Assembly (NCBI GenBank): GCA_013400155.1
Contig: VXBM01000015.1
Span: 606,844 to 670,843, forward strand
DNA length: 64,000 bases
Source: Helopsaltes ochotensis
Lineage: Eukaryota; Chordata; Aves; Passeriformes; Locustellidae
Direction: 5' to 3'
Each line of letters starts with the position of its first letter. Position 1 is the stretch's first letter. The position numbers and the translations under genes are program-made. Of the stretch, positions 13,201 to 28,200 are shown one piece after another. The notes beneath the pieces were generated by a model, which did no database searches, was not told where the DNA came from, and worked only from the letters and a program-made list of their open reading frames with translations.

Positions 13201-16200
13201 TGTACAGCTTTCATAAGACTGTTCAGTAGGACTGACTGGGCCACACTTGATCAGCGTGAATAACACTTATTCTACTTGGCTGAGTGGCTTCAAAACAAGC
13301 CACTGTTGTAGCACTGCTGTGTTCCACCAATGCCTGAAAAAACCTTTGTGTGAGATCTCTCTGGTGGTTTTGGAAGAGAAAAGACTTGAGGAACATCTGC
13401 ACAAACTGTTGAGATATCACTTTTAATAGGCAACAGGACAGGTTTTGAAAACTTGCTTGCAGTAACTTCCCACTGAACATTTTCATACACTTGTAACAAA
13501 ACGAACAAACTGTGCAGCAGACAGCAGCTGAAGTACCAGAAGGGATGCTCTGTAATAAACATTGCAGTGAACAGAAGTTTTACTTCCAAGGTTGAGGTGT
13601 GACTCTGGGTTTTTATTTTCCCTTTTAGTGTGCAGAAATTGAGTGAATTCCTGTCAAGTGAAGAAATTGGAGAAGAGCATGATAAATCTTCAGAGCTAAG
13701 AAGTGCAGATAATCACAGCAAGTACCAAGCAGTGGTGAGTAAAGCTGTCTTGCCGGTGAAGTGGCTGCAGTCATTTGCACCCAGAATAATTTTTCACTTT
13801 TCCATTTCCTACTGATAATTTCTTGCAATTGCAAAACTTCTAATATCCTGAACTGTATCATTCACACTATGGTTGCTAGGGTTTAGGACATTTTGCTGAT
13901 GCTGCCACCAATTAGTGCTTATTTCTGTCTTTCTGATTTTGCACAGCCACTCAAGGTTGTGAACCGCAAGAGGCCTGCCAGGGAGGACTGGAACAATTAC
14001 AGCTCTCACATGAGAAGACCCATTAACATCACAGAAGCAGATGATTTTTGTGTAAAGGTGATATGAAGGTCACTCTAATAACACTTATATTAGCTCACTT
14101 ATAGTCACTTTTGTACTTCGATGGCAGTTTGGTGTGAACTGTGCACTTGCTGGAGATTAACCTCTACCTTTCTTTTATCTGACTTCCTTTTTAAGAATTA
14201 ACTGCTAATATCTAGGTTGTGATTAGTTGCAATTATTCCTCTAGATTTCACTCAGCCATTTTATATTTCAAGTGTTTCAGTCATTAGCCCTGTTCTCAGG
14301 TCCAAAATTTTTAACTCAGAACAGCTGAGGTTGGAAGGCACCTCAAAAGCTCATCTGACCCAACCTTTTAGGTATGCCAGACTCTTTCTTTCAGTTCCAG
14401 GGTCTGTACAGAATAATGGGATGAAGAAAATAGAAAAGAATTTGTTCTAGACATTCCCAAATTAATCCATCATGGATCTTCCCTTCCTATTTTGAAGTTC
14501 CTTGTAGCCTTTCCCCAGATGAAATCAAGAATTAATTCCCAAAGATCTAGCTTGTCAGAAGAAAAAAATTACAATTACCCATGCCACTCTGAAGACTGAT
14601 GCTCTTGATTTGCTGTGGAAATGACCAGAAATAATAAAAATCCTGATGGTTGTTATAGTGATGAAGCTGTTTATTTAGGAAGTCTGCTGTTACATTTGCA
14701 TTTCCAGCAAAAGAGGATGAATAATTCAGTTTCATGGGACTAAGTAGGACAACTGGTAATGCTTTCAGGTTTTTTTTAGACATACTGGATTGGTGCAGGA
14801 TCCTTCTTGAACAGATTTCCAGGAAAATAAGAGGAATATTTGAAAGAGGGTTTTGAGGGCAATGCTGGGTCAAAAGACTGCCTGGAGTGACGACAGAGGA
14901 GTTTGTCACCAAGGAGAGGCCGGTGCAGTAATCTCCATGAGGCTTGAACAGAAAGCCAGGCCCAGGGATAATCTTTGGCTCCATCTGCTGACATCATTGT
15001 CACCGGTGGTCCCTGGGTCAGGGAATTTGCGTGGTTTCTGTCTGCAGCTCACTGCCCAGGAAGGGGCATTAGTGGAGAGAGGATCCTCTGTCTGCCTTTG
15101 GTAATCCAGATGGAGGAACACCACGCTCGCTTTTGCTCAAGATAGGAGTGTCAATTTTTCTCAAGGGTATGATAAAAGTGTCCCCTTCCACTCTTCTTAG
15201 ATGAAAAATTGTGTTACCTTGCATAGCTGGAAGGCTTTAAAGGCTTTAGTGGCTCTGGAAAAGTGAGAGAAGAGGGTCCTGTATAAATTTAGGCCTTTTA
15301 AAATTGTCTCCCATTCCTTGTTTCTCATAGTATCCATGGAAATCTCCATTTAAAGTCTGAACAGGCTTTGTTTCTTGGTTTAGTCTTTCCAATGAAACAA
15401 TTTCTGTATCTAGCAAAGCCTAGATTATCTGAGAATCATGTCAGAAATACAAAGGAAAATGCTGTAATGAGCAGCAATATCTAATTTCATGAGAGGTTCT
15501 GGAGGTTTGCTTGGAATTTAGATGGTGTTATTGCTGTATAAGCTGCACTGTGTCTCGAGTGACATTCAGGGCTCAGAGAGCAAACTGGGCATGTCTGTAA
15601 TTCAGTTGAGTTGTAATCATTTCACTTATTACATGTACCCACTCGAAAAACAACAGAACAAGAGAAACTCTAAATGGCAACTTTTTCCCCCCTCATGAAT
15701 TCTCAGTTATTTTCTAATAGTCTAATAGTGCTTGTTTGAGTTCAGAGGTTTCTGCCCATCGGAGTACAGTCCTTTACAAAATCAGTCACTTGAAGATCCA
15801 TTTCCTGAATTGGGTAAAGGCTATCTCTCTTCCTGTGCTCAGTGTAATGAAAAAAGAAGTGTCTTTGTTGGGGAAACGAAGTGAACTCTAAAGCTGGGTT
15901 TCTCTTTATCTTTTCTCTCCATCTTGGTATAGATCACAAATGGATTTTTCACTTGGACACCTGAAGGTCCTCCAGCACTGTCCAATATTGATATCCGAAT
16001 CCCTCAAGGTACAAAATTACATCAGATAAAGAGAGTAAGATATTTTTCCATAGTTATTTGGTAAATGATAATCTTATGTATACCTTCTGCCCTCACAGGT
16101 CAGCTAACAATGATTGTAGGACAGGTGGGTTGTGGTAAGTCATCTCTCTTGCTGGCCATACTTGGTGAGATGCAGAAGATCTCTGGGAACATCTCCTGGA

Positions 16201-19200
16201 GCAGGTAGGAGCATTTAATTTAAAATTCTAATTTAGTTTTAAAATTCAACTTGACTAGAGTGGTAATGCAAAAAAAGCCCGAAATCTCACCTAGGAACTT
16301 GTGGAGTCGGGGATTTTCTAGATACACAGTCAAGATAAAAACCTTACCCTAAGATCAGAAAGAATCCCCAACGAGGGTGAAACAAGCTGCCTATTCCATT
16401 AATAGAAATGGACAACCATTCTTGGGCATTCTGCATTCCAGCAACATAACCTGAGTGAAATTGTAACTACTTTGGAATTAGAATTGATGAGCTTGAGATG
16501 TTGTGCAGCTACAGAATGGTGTTTGCACTTCCACGCCTGGGCTCGTGTCTTTGCATGGAGCTCTAAAGAGGTGCTGGCTCACTAGGAGCAGTGCCTGGCT
16601 CAGATGTGTACTCCATCCCAGCAGCAGGCTAATACCTGAGAATTTGAAGAGCGTCTTTCAAGTGGCAATGACCTCAGAGTCATCCCCAGTGTATCCTGCC
16701 TGATCTGGCAGGAGTGACTCAGCCATGTCCTTCCTCCTTTCCCAAGGGGACATAGCACCTGGACTCTGATAGCCACTTAGAGATTCCACTCGTGTCTAAC
16801 TTTTGTGTTGGCCTTGAAGGGAGGGGAAAAAAATGGTACTGAGCTCCAACAGCTTCTGTTGGTACTTGTTCTCTTGACCCTCAGGCGAGGTGACAGATGG
16901 TAGAATATATTGCAGCTCCTGTATATGGTTTCCAGTAAATTCCTGCCATCTCTAATATGCAGTTTGATCAATGTGTGTGAATGTTTTTAGCCTGTTTATT
17001 TCACAGTGCCAGACTTCCTAGCCATACAGACTGCACTTTGCCCTTTGGGCTAGGATTATTTGTAGGTAAAGCTCAACAAATTGCAGAAGAACCTAGAGAA
17101 ACAATTAATTTTATTTCCAACTGATTGGGAATGAGGGAAAACCAGGCTACCTATAAATCAAGTCTACACACTCTGATGGACAGAGGGTCATTGTTACCCA
17201 ATGGATTCTGCAGCGACTTTGTGGAACAGTTCTCTAAATTCCTTGAGTGTTTCTCAAGAGATGTGATTTATAAACAACCTTCATATGTAAGCCAGTCACT
17301 CTACTCAGAATTGCACGTGCTTCAATAGCAATAGCATGAGAAAGGAAAGTTTTCTGTTTTATAGCTGGGGAAAATGAAACATAAGATGACCCTTTCAGCT
17401 AGTGAGGGAAACAAGAACAGAAGCCAGAGTTTCAGAATGTGGTGATCTATCCATGAGAATATACTTCCCTAAGCAGAAAATCAGACTGTGGTGAGGAACC
17501 ATACAGAATCCCTGCAGCCTTATTAGGTGAACTTATTTCATTTCAGCAAGGCTGTAATTTTTTAAAGATGGCATAACAGGATTAAGAAATGTAATTTGAA
17601 TGTCTGATGCTAAACTAAAACAGATGACATGATGTTTCTGATCAGAAACTGTGCTGTGTTTTTAAATAGCACTTGCTTAGAAGTATGTTCTTGACAAGAG
17701 TGGAAAGGTCAGGGCTGGTTTTCATGTCTTCTATATGTGCCAAAGCATCACAAGGTGAAATTCAGTTGTTATCACATTTGCTGTGCTATCTGTCAGATAT
17801 GTAGAAAGGGACTTGTGGCTAAAACAATCTGAGCACTGTAAGTGCTGGCTGCACTGGGACAGATTATGTGTTGTCTCATCTTTCAGAGCTGCTGCCATGT
17901 GCACTGGTCTATTCAGAGTGACGGGTGCAGCCAGTGTGGGCTGCCCACCTGTGTTGTAAAGCTATCAGATGAAAGCTCCCTTAATTTGATAAGCAAATAC
18001 TAATGCCTGACTGGGAACATGCAACCTTATCCCAGGTTCAAGGAGAGTAGTCTTATCAAGTAATCACCAGAGCTCATAGCCTCAGCTCAGACAATGAAAA
18101 GTGTCACCAAAATCACTTAAGTTCCTTGTTACAGCTCTTTCTTTGGGAACGCTGGGCTTCAGTCATTCACCTTACAGAATAGACCTGAGCTAGTGCGTCC
18201 AAATTTCCTTCCCCTTCCCTTCCTCCAAGGTCATAGCTATGAAGATGAAGGATGTATCCTGCTGACATGTCACTCAGTGCTCAGGAAATCTGCTATTCCT
18301 GGCCCTTCCCTTGGTCTAATGGGTAACAAGTAATTTCCCTACTCTTTGCACCCATGCTTTATGAATAAAACAGGATGAACTGCATATCATTTTTGCTTGT
18401 TTCTTATAAAAAGTGTTTCAATAAAAATGTTTCAAACCCTTAAAAAGTAATGTAATTTATTCCCGGGCTAGGTGGGAGATAATCAGAAGTGAGCCATGGC
18501 TCATTTCTGCTATTTCTGTTGTTTGTGTTTTAGTGTGTATCCAGAAGATCCAGCTCAGATTAATACTTCTTGTGCATAGCAGCCTGAGAGCATCTCAGTA
18601 TAAATATTTTATAATATGGTTAGGGATTTAACAAAAATAGAGGAATCATTATTTACATTCTGTGCAGGTGGTAAATGGTAATGATTTGTCCTGTTATTGA
18701 GTAAATAAATGTAGTATATGCCATGCTAATTTCTTTTGGGCAGTATCTTACTTTTAATAGACCCAATTCAAGTCTTGTTGGAGTAAATAATACCAGAAAA
18801 CTGACCTAATTGGGAAATAGTTTGAAATAGTTTGCTCAAACATAATTATGTCATTTGATTTAAACAGGACATACATTTTTGCATGTGAATCTTAAGTCCT
18901 TATAATGTGAAGGAAGATAGAGATTTAAGGTTGTTAACAGTAGGTTTTCATCTTAATGTGGAGTTCACTGTTTTCATCAAATTAAAAAAAATAAAGTTGT
19001 TTTTATGCCTACAAAGTAATTTGTTTTTTAAAAATTATTGTTTACTGGAGTTTTCAGAAACATCCAATTACTTAATTTTATTTAAGTGGAAAATCAGAAT
19101 CTGAAGGCTTGAAAATCTCAGTAGGCTCATCGTTGCATCATTAGACATCTAAAATACCTTGACAAATTAGATCTAGACCTCGTTATCAAACATATGTTAC

Positions 19201-22200
19201 TTTGGCATTTCGGTACTGGTAGGAGATCAAAGCATCCTTAATTGTCAAGAGTATGCAGGAAAAGGGGAAAAGAAGGGATAGAACAAGTGGGGAAAAGTGG
19301 GTTGAGAAGTTTGAGCTAAAACTCCAAGTGGAGAATAATTGTTTTTCCTGCTACAATGCAGAAACAGAGATCAGGGAATTAATATACAATTGGTTCAGAA
19401 CCTTTGTGTTGTGCATGGAAGGGCTGGAAAAGGTATTTTCTATTTCAGCCTATCACTAGTTCCTGTAGAATGTGTTTCTAATTAATGGTATGCATGCACA
19501 GGCTCGTGGGTTTTTGGAGAATGGGCCAGTGAGTTCACATGGTAACTTAAGACTAGTGGAGTGTGAGTTGACTGGGGAAAAGCTTTGTTCAGTACACAGG
19601 CCTTTGGAGTAAAGGTACTGGCTTTGGAGTAAAGGTGGCTGGCTGGTGCTCTCAAATTGTACAGTAAATTTGATTTAGATATGGTCATTATTATGCTTAT
19701 TATGCATAAACTTTATGGAAGTGTTTCAAACCAGCCTTTTAATCTGCAGGTATAGTTTTCTCTCCTGGATATTTATAGGCAAGTTGTGTTGGCACTAAGT
19801 TAATCAGACTGTCCTCTTTAAAGCATAAAAGACTTTGTTCCTCCTTGATTTTGTTTATATCATTTGACACACAGATTTTTCACTCTTTTGAATGGAACTG
19901 AATTTAGCATCAGTAATAAGTATGCCCAGTCATCCTGTCATAACAGCTCTGAACATCTTTGTGCACATTCAAAAATAGCAAAACCAAAACCTGTCTGTCC
20001 TTTGGACCTGCCTACATTTACACCAGCACATCACCCCAAGGATAGGGCTGACACAGAATACACTATGTGGCAACTGAAGGTGGGATTTGGGGTTCTCACT
20101 AACCCATTATATGCTGTAAAGGTGCAGTTACTGTCATGGGGAAAAAAAAAAAGAAGAAAAAAGAAAAAAAAAAAAAACTAAAAACAACCCAGTATCACAA
20201 ATTATCATTTTGTTTTCTGAGAAAATGAATTTTTTTATAATGGAACTGCATTCTTGTCACAGAAGGACTTCTCAGTTCTGCTAAGTATCTCCAGGACAGG
20301 TTAGAGGTGAATTTGTTGTATATGGTGCGTTTGTTGAGTCGAATTAATGTTTATAAGGTAAAAAAGGGTCACCAAATCTTTTTGCCTGATGAAATCAAGT
20401 CAGTTTGTGTGGAAGGAGCAGATGCTGGACTGCAGCCCTGTGATAAGTAATGTTTGCAGCCTGTGCACTAAGTGGAATTTAATAGTTTTTCTTTCTGGGG
20501 CAGATTGCTTGTGCTCACTTAAGTAAACAGTGTTTGTTTTCTATTTGTGATGCAGCTGCACTTCTGACAGTGAGACGGGGGAAGATTTCAGGTATGGTAT
20601 TGCATGCAATTATTAGTTTTCCTGTGAAATTGATTGCAGTAGAAAAAACCCAAGTTTTCTAAATCTGTGCTGAAGATACAGAGTCAGAATTCTGAAAATC
20701 TGTGAAATTTTAACTGCATTATCTCAGGATACAATTTTTGAAACCACTAAGCAAGTTATGAAAATAAGAGTTGGATTTCTGTTATGAGAGCATTGCCATT
20801 TGGAGGTTTTGAAAATTGTATCCTGCTATGTCTTTGAAAATCTTTCTTGAAAGATCTGAACCAGATTATTCTGCACTTCAAAAAAAGGTATCAAGTATTT
20901 AAAGGTCTCATTTATTTAAGCAAATTTTCCCCATTACTCTTCTTTTTTTTACATCCTGTCATACGTTTGTTTTCTCACCTACCATTCTTCAGGCACACAC
21001 AGAGAAGTGTGGAGAGTAAGAGATTAGTCCATCTGTTGGCACAGAAATTATTTTTATCTGATTAACGTAGCTCAGCTTGGATTTTGGGAATATCTACCAA
21101 ATGAACTAAAAACAAAGCTTTCTGCCTTTGGGGCACTAACCTCCAGAATAGTAAATCTTGTAAAAGAGATGATCCTGTTCCTGCTGGACTCCGTGAGATG
21201 CTTGTTATTGAAATCAACAGTATCATATGGCCTCCCTTTTCCTTGACTTAGGCTAAATTGTGTGGCTTTTACTGACAAGAATATTTTCTTGGTTCTGTGA
21301 TTCTCCAACTATTCCCCTGCCTTGTCTTTAGATTTGCTGTCTTCTCCTCTCCCATTTACTTTATTTCTCAGACTTGTTGCTTGCTTGTCTGACTCAGTCC
21401 TGCAAAACTGCTGCTCCCGTCTGTGTGTACTGTAAGAGCAACTTTGATGTACCTCGTGTCTAAGCCTCGTGGTGAAGGATACTTTGAAATCTTACAGTCC
21501 TTTCTGTGTTCAGAGAGACTGAAATTTCTGGGCCAAGTTGAAGGGAAACCATTTGAACCCATTAAGATACAAGAGAAGTATGATCAGAATTAGAGAGTCT
21601 CATGTTTGAAACTGTTATGGAAATGGATGGTGAAGGGTGAGATAACATGCACAACAGTATGGCAAGAGTATTAAAAGACTGGATGAAAGATTTCCCTACA
21701 TTATCATTATCATATGTATCATATAACCTAGTTGGTTAAGTGCTGTAAGAATACCTGTGGTGATTTGGTTGCACTAACATCCTGTGGAACGTTTTTGGTG
21801 TTCTCAGAAAAGTATTTTGGGTCAAAGTCTCTTGAGGTCTTGAGCATTTACTCATAGGTGTTGAAGGCTTTCTACAAGGTTGTTTAGCACTTCTCCAAAC
21901 TGAAGCTTTAACTATACCTTTTTACGTCAGTAGCACGTAGCAGAGAACTTTAGCATAAAAAGAGCTTTATTTCTGTTATGCAGTCATTTTGCTGTATTTT
22001 TAATTATAGCATAGTGATATTACTTTGTGGTGTTATTTGCACTAATTTTTTTTAAACCCTTTTGTTTGTTTTCTACAGCCCAGAGAAAGAATCTCCTGTT
22101 GACATGGAATTCAGGTACAACATTTTAAAACTAATGGAAAGCTCGAGAGGTCCCTTCTAACCTCAGCCATTCTGTGACTATGAATACTGTTCAGCAGTCT

Positions 22201-25200
22201 CTGCACTTAATGAGTTTAATGTTCCCCCTTAGAAGACAAACAGGATGTCTCTGTATGCAGCTACTGCAAGGTTTAAAATAAAAACAAGCAGGCAATCCTT
22301 GACGTTTAACAATGGCAGAAAGATTTCTTCCTGATGCTCAATACCAGAATGCTCCAGTACTTTCCATCAGTTTGAAAATACAAGAAACATATTTTTTGCA
22401 TAAGTAGTGACAATACAGAACAGTACACATTTCTCTCATATCTGGAGAACATTTGAATTTGAATTGACTGATATAGAAGTGAATGAATTGTGCAAAGTAA
22501 TCAAGATCAAACTAGTCAGCAATCCCAAAACGCACAGGAAAGGCTTTGCAATATATTATTTCCTCTATCATCATAATTCTAACTCCATTGCATTTTAAGT
22601 GCATCTGTTTTCTTTTAAAAATTGCCAACATCCTAGATTTTGTAGGTTTATTAAGGCACTGAAATTCATGTATGAGTGTCCCTTAACTAGTTGTGTTTGA
22701 TCTTGAAGATCTACTCCTGGATTTAAAATGAAATGTGAAAGTAGAGATACATTAATGATTTTAAACAATTAATCTTCACAACAGAATGACAGAAAGAGTA
22801 AGGTTGGAACCACAGGGGGTCATCCAGTCCAACCTCCCTGCTCAAGGAGGCCATCCCAGAGCACATGGCACAGGTTTATCTCCAGATGGTTTTTGAGTAT
22901 CTCCACTGAGGGAGGCTCCACATCCTCTCTGGGCAATCTGTTCCAGTGCTCAGTCACCCACACTGTAAAGAAGTGAATGATGTTCCTTTTGACAGTGTTG
23001 TTTCTGGTGAATTAATCTGATTCATAATTAGTGAACAGGCTTGATTCTATGTTAGACAAAGCTCATAGTCTCCAGGGAGCTCAGGGAAGGTTTTCCCTAT
23101 TTATTGCAAGGCTGAATTTTTCTGTCTGCATCTCTGTGATAATTAAGAGGCTACGGTTAATCTGTTGTGTTATCAGAGGAGAAAAAACACACTCCATTGC
23201 GGAAAACACAAGCTTATTGATGCAGTCTAGGGGCAGGAAGGCATCCCTTCCACCTGCACAATAGTCAGTCCCTCCAAAGCCTTTGTATCCTTAAACCACT
23301 GGTTTGCATTCAGTCCTAAAACTGTGAAACCTTATGTATGTTCAAGGCAGACTTTCAGAGCAAGTCTTGCACACTCCATTGCAGAATATTTTGTTCTCTG
23401 GATTTTCAGCCATGTGTTTCTCATGGTTTCAGTAACAATTGTTTGATTTTCTCTTTACTGTAAGCAGCACTGTGGACATGCAATAGATTTCATATATGTG
23501 AAAAAGAAGCTTGCAAGCACTTGCAGGCTTTTTGTTTATGTCATAATATGATGAGCCTGATATGCCATCCTAGTGTCAGTTTGCAATTAGGATTAATTTA
23601 GAAAAACTTACTAAATCCTTAGTCCATAATCAGTTTTGGCAAGCTCATTGCCTGTTGCCAAGTTCCTTGCAGTAATGAATTCTCACTGATGTCCTAAAAG
23701 CAGAATGTAATCCAAATGAGAGTGGTTTTTCCAGACATTGTGCTGGTTCTCAGCATGGAGTGCGTCACACTGGCAGGGTGTTTGAATTAGATTTTGGGGC
23801 TGCAGGCTGGGCTGCCTAGCGGTTATTTTCTGTCTTTTTTTTTCTTTTGTTTACCTATTTCTGTTTCATTTTCCAGCAAAGAAAATATATAAAACATAAT
23901 TAAATTCTAGTGAAATATCATAAATTTCAACTTGGAGCCATGTTAGCAGAATAGTGGAGTTGTGTGTTCTTTCAGGTCATCAACAAAAATTGGATTCTAT
24001 CTTGGTTTCTAAACAAGCTTGGTAAAAGCCTGAAAAAACCGAGCAGTTCAAGTGCCCTTGACTTATAAAGAGAAATAAAATATACTTTGTCAAGTAATGG
24101 CTTGAATTGCTTTCAGGTCCAACCAGAAATAGGCTGCCATAATGGCTGTCTAGCAGTCAAAGGCCACGTTTGTGTGAGAGGTCCTATCTTTTTATTGGAT
24201 TAGCTGATAGAGCTGGGAAGAAAACAGATATGCTTTTAGGCATGTGATCCTTTTTTTGGCCCTTTTCTGTAGAAATGTTGGTATGCCAATGACTTTTCCA
24301 ACAGTATTAGTTGCTCTGATAAAAGATGTTACCTTTCTCCCAGCTCCGCCTTGCTGGGATCCTTAATGCACCACAGACAGCAGCAAAAGCACAAATTCTC
24401 TAGCAGCAGGTATTTTCCTTTTTAAATAGTAATAATAATAATAATTTCTATGAAATAATACTTGCATGGTAAGATCCTGTTTGACTCTACCTGGTAAATT
24501 GTCCCTTCTGGTGATACATTATGAGGGCTATTTCACTGGGGGAAATTTAGCAAATTTTTTTTTGTCTCTGTTCTCTTTTCTTGCCTGTATAGGCATGGAA
24601 ATGACTTACTCATTTACTTTTTAACTCTAGTTCTCTTCTTAGAATGGGGGAAAAAATGGCTGAGGGAATTGACTTTGTGCGTGTGTGGAGTTGCTTGGAT
24701 CTTTTTCAAATACTTTATCTTTTTAGAATGTCCCTCCTGAATTGTGTTGCCTAACTAGTGAGCTGCTACACATCTTTATTTTTTTATTAATCTATCCAAA
24801 CAGAGCTGGGGTTCAGTCTTTGGTTATTTTTTTTCCTGCCATCCACTCTGCTCAGGAGGCAGCTTTATTTAGCTAGACTCTCCAAACCCCACCTCACAGT
24901 AGGAGAAGAGGGAACAAAGTGAAATTCAGTTGGGTGAACATTTCCAGTATTCAGTTGGAAATTTATCTTATATATTTAGTTGATGGAAAAGCCATTGATT
25001 GTCCTAAAGAAAGAAAAGAAAGCATTTTGAATTTTGAAACTAATTACTGGTTTGTTCATTTACAAGAAAACATAACAAAATGTAGCAATTGCACTGGTAA
25101 GCTGGAAACTCTTGTGTTTATTTTTTTCCCAGGAAAAGAGGTGCAGTGGCTTATGCATCCCAGAAGCCTTGGCTGCTCAATGCCACAGTGGAAGAGAATA

Positions 25201-28200
25201 TCACATTTGAAAGCTCTTTTAACAAACAGAGGTAACAGGTTCCAGCACTGTTGTGTTTTACTCCCCTTTTCCATAAATATTGGGGTGGTGTGGGTCAGAC
25301 ATGGGTCCCCATCTCCTTGTAGGAACAAACCTACTGCACCTGCCTGAACATGAGTCTCCCCCTTTGAGCATGTTTTTCTTGTGTGACAAAAGGGACAGGG
25401 TTTGTCTCACTTGAACTCAAGTGTACAAATGTTTCCATTTCCAAGAACCATGTTTGTTCAGCATTCGGTGTTCTCTCAACTGATTGACTAGTTCGCCTCT
25501 CCTGGAAGGACATCACCTGTTTGGGAGTGGGAATATTGTTTGTAAAGAGTTAGTGGGCTGCCTTTTTATTCAGTATAAATGCCCACCAGGCATTGTAAAA
25601 TACTAAGAAAGCAATTGCTGGTATTCCATTCCCCTACCCTTAAAAGAAGTGGTTGATTATGTATTTGCATCCTACACTCATTTTTCTTCTATCATCCTTG
25701 GATATTGAAACAAGAAACAAAGGCCCTGGGTGTGATAAACAACTGGCAAAAAATAGCAATATACCTTGGAAGAAGTTAGGTTTGTTTTGCCTAGGTTTAA
25801 CTAAATAACATTTTTATTTGGGAAGCTGAGCTAAGATCCTTTTTCTTAGCTGAAATATTACTTACTTGCCTGTGATTGAAAGAGATCCCATTAGAACAAT
25901 TAGTGGCTAACAAATATCTTTTCCACTGTGTGATTTTTTCCAGCTGGTTAATTTTTGTTCCTCTGCAGGTAGGAAATGTGCTTCTCCAGCAGTATCTGTG
26001 TGGATTATGTTGCCTTTTTTGTTTCCACAGGTACAAAGCAGTAATTGATGCTTGTTCCCTCCAGCCTGATATTGACATTCTGCCTCACGGAGACCAAACC
26101 CAGATCGGAGAGAGGGTCAGTAAACAGCTACAGGCTTCTATTTTTGGTTTAAATATATACAGGGGGATTTATTATTTTGTTGGTTCTTAAAATCTTACAG
26201 GTTATTTGGCAACAAAGGTAATCTTTTAGTTAAGTGTATGTTTGGGTCATTAGTCTAAAAGCTCATTGCTCAGTGAACATGGAAACACTGTCATTTATGT
26301 GAGGTGCAACGATTTAAATATGCTGCTATCAGAATGTTTGACTATTCTGCAGCTGCTGTTGCAGATATCCTGATTTGACAGGATATTTTTTGGTTTCTTT
26401 AGAAGTAACAGAAAAATGAATAATAATACATAGATTTTTATTTCTTTTAGAGCCCTTTCATTTACAGACAGACAGGTGTTTAGTCAATGGCTTTATCACA
26501 TGTGGAAAGATTAGGGAACAGAAGTCATAGATTTGTAAACAATTTACTCTAGCATATACTGGCACGGTTGCAAACAAAAGAACCCCAAAAACTCCACCTA
26601 AAATACCACAAGGATACATTACAGACCTACACTTGGGAAAAATTTCTCACATTGCTCCACCCAAAAAAGTCTTCTATGGATAATCCAATCAAAATAAGAA
26701 ATAGGAATATTCAATTGATGTTTTCTTTAACTGTCTGATTGTTTCTCTCCTGCTTATCTCCAGGGAATTAATCTGTCTGGAGGGCAGCGCCAGCGGATCA
26801 GCGTGGCACGAGCCCTGTACCAGCAGACAAACGTTGTGTTCCTGGTGAGTAGGTGCCCTTCTGTTTATGCTCCATGCAGAAGCACGAGCTGCTTCTTCAT
26901 TTGGAGTGTTTCATGGGTCACACGCTGAACATCGTGTTTCGCTGAGCCAAGCCAAATGTACACTGTGTATTTTACATCTCTTGTTAGCTAGCCTGCAGGT
27001 GGGAAGCATTTTGTAAATGCTGCAGACAGATAGGTATTGCACATTGAAATGCTGGTGCTTATTCTCTCACTCTGTTGAAAATTTAATTTTACCCTTGCTT
27101 TTATCTTTGGGTCTTAGAAATGTAATAGTTTCAACTGTATTCATGAAATTCCTGTCTCAGGTCTAAAATTAATGTTGTCTTATGTCTGGGGTGTTTCCTT
27201 TCTGCAACAAACTAAGCTGCTTTTGCACCCTGAGCTCCCTGTTGTATATCCTGTCGCAGCTTCAGCTATGGAAAAGGAGTGGCAGCAGGTTCTAACAGCT
27301 TCACAGGTGGGAAAACAGATGCATCCTACACACTCACTTGGTAGTGAGCTTCCTGGCTTTGCAGTTTAGGACTCCCTTCTTTACCTCACTTTTCTAGAAG
27401 GTTTGAATCCAGCTGTTATGACAATGAGACATAAATCACTTAGGATAGAAAAGCTGTGCACATTAGATGTATCCCTAAAAGAAAGGGAGGCTGTTTAGAC
27501 CTTTCCCTGTAATTAGGCTGATCAGTCTCTGCTCACTTCATGTGTAGGGCATTTCCAGGCAAAGATCAGAGTGCAGGAAAGTAGAGAGCAGTTGGGTCGG
27601 GTGCTGCAAATCAGCAGCTTCACTGTTGGTCTGTAATTTGGTTTTGCCCTTTTTGTCCTTCTGTGAAGGACACTCAATAACCTCCTAATAGCAGCAGGTT
27701 CTCTTAGGGTTTGACAATGGTAAAACACCTACAAAGAAACTTTATTTCCAATATTAATATTTAGAAAATAATCAGGAATCCTATATGTTAGTATTAGCAA
27801 ACACTCAGTTCTTTTAAGGCTGGTTTTGTAAAGAAATACTTACGAAACTTCACTCTCACAAGTATAAATGTCATATGGCTGATGTGTAGGTCCATGCCAG
27901 GTTAGAAGAGTGCAGCTGCAGAGCTGACATCATCCTTGCTCAGCAAGCACAGTGCACACACAGTTACACACACCCTTTTGAAGGAAAATTCTGGATCATG
28001 AAGTTACTGTGTTTCAAAAGCACTTTCTAGGTGCTTTACATTGTGGTGCTCTGTGAGTTACTAGAATCTAAGCGGCTATATTTATCTTACTGCTAATTTC
28101 AGATATTTTTGATTTTTAATGAAGCCTGGGTTTAATGGAATATTATATAGTAAGAAATAGTAACACTAAGTAAATTCTACAGCCGGTATTGCTACTGCAA

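Noticed and set aside
14547..14984. 145-codon minus-strand frame in intron 14
   Set aside because: No domain or family resemblance, and other frames are open over the same stretch on both strands; within chance length for this much sequence.
24919..25347. 142-codon + frame over exon 19
   Set aside because: Wrong frame for exon 19, which reads KRGAVAYASQKPW in the correct phase; the rest is intron.
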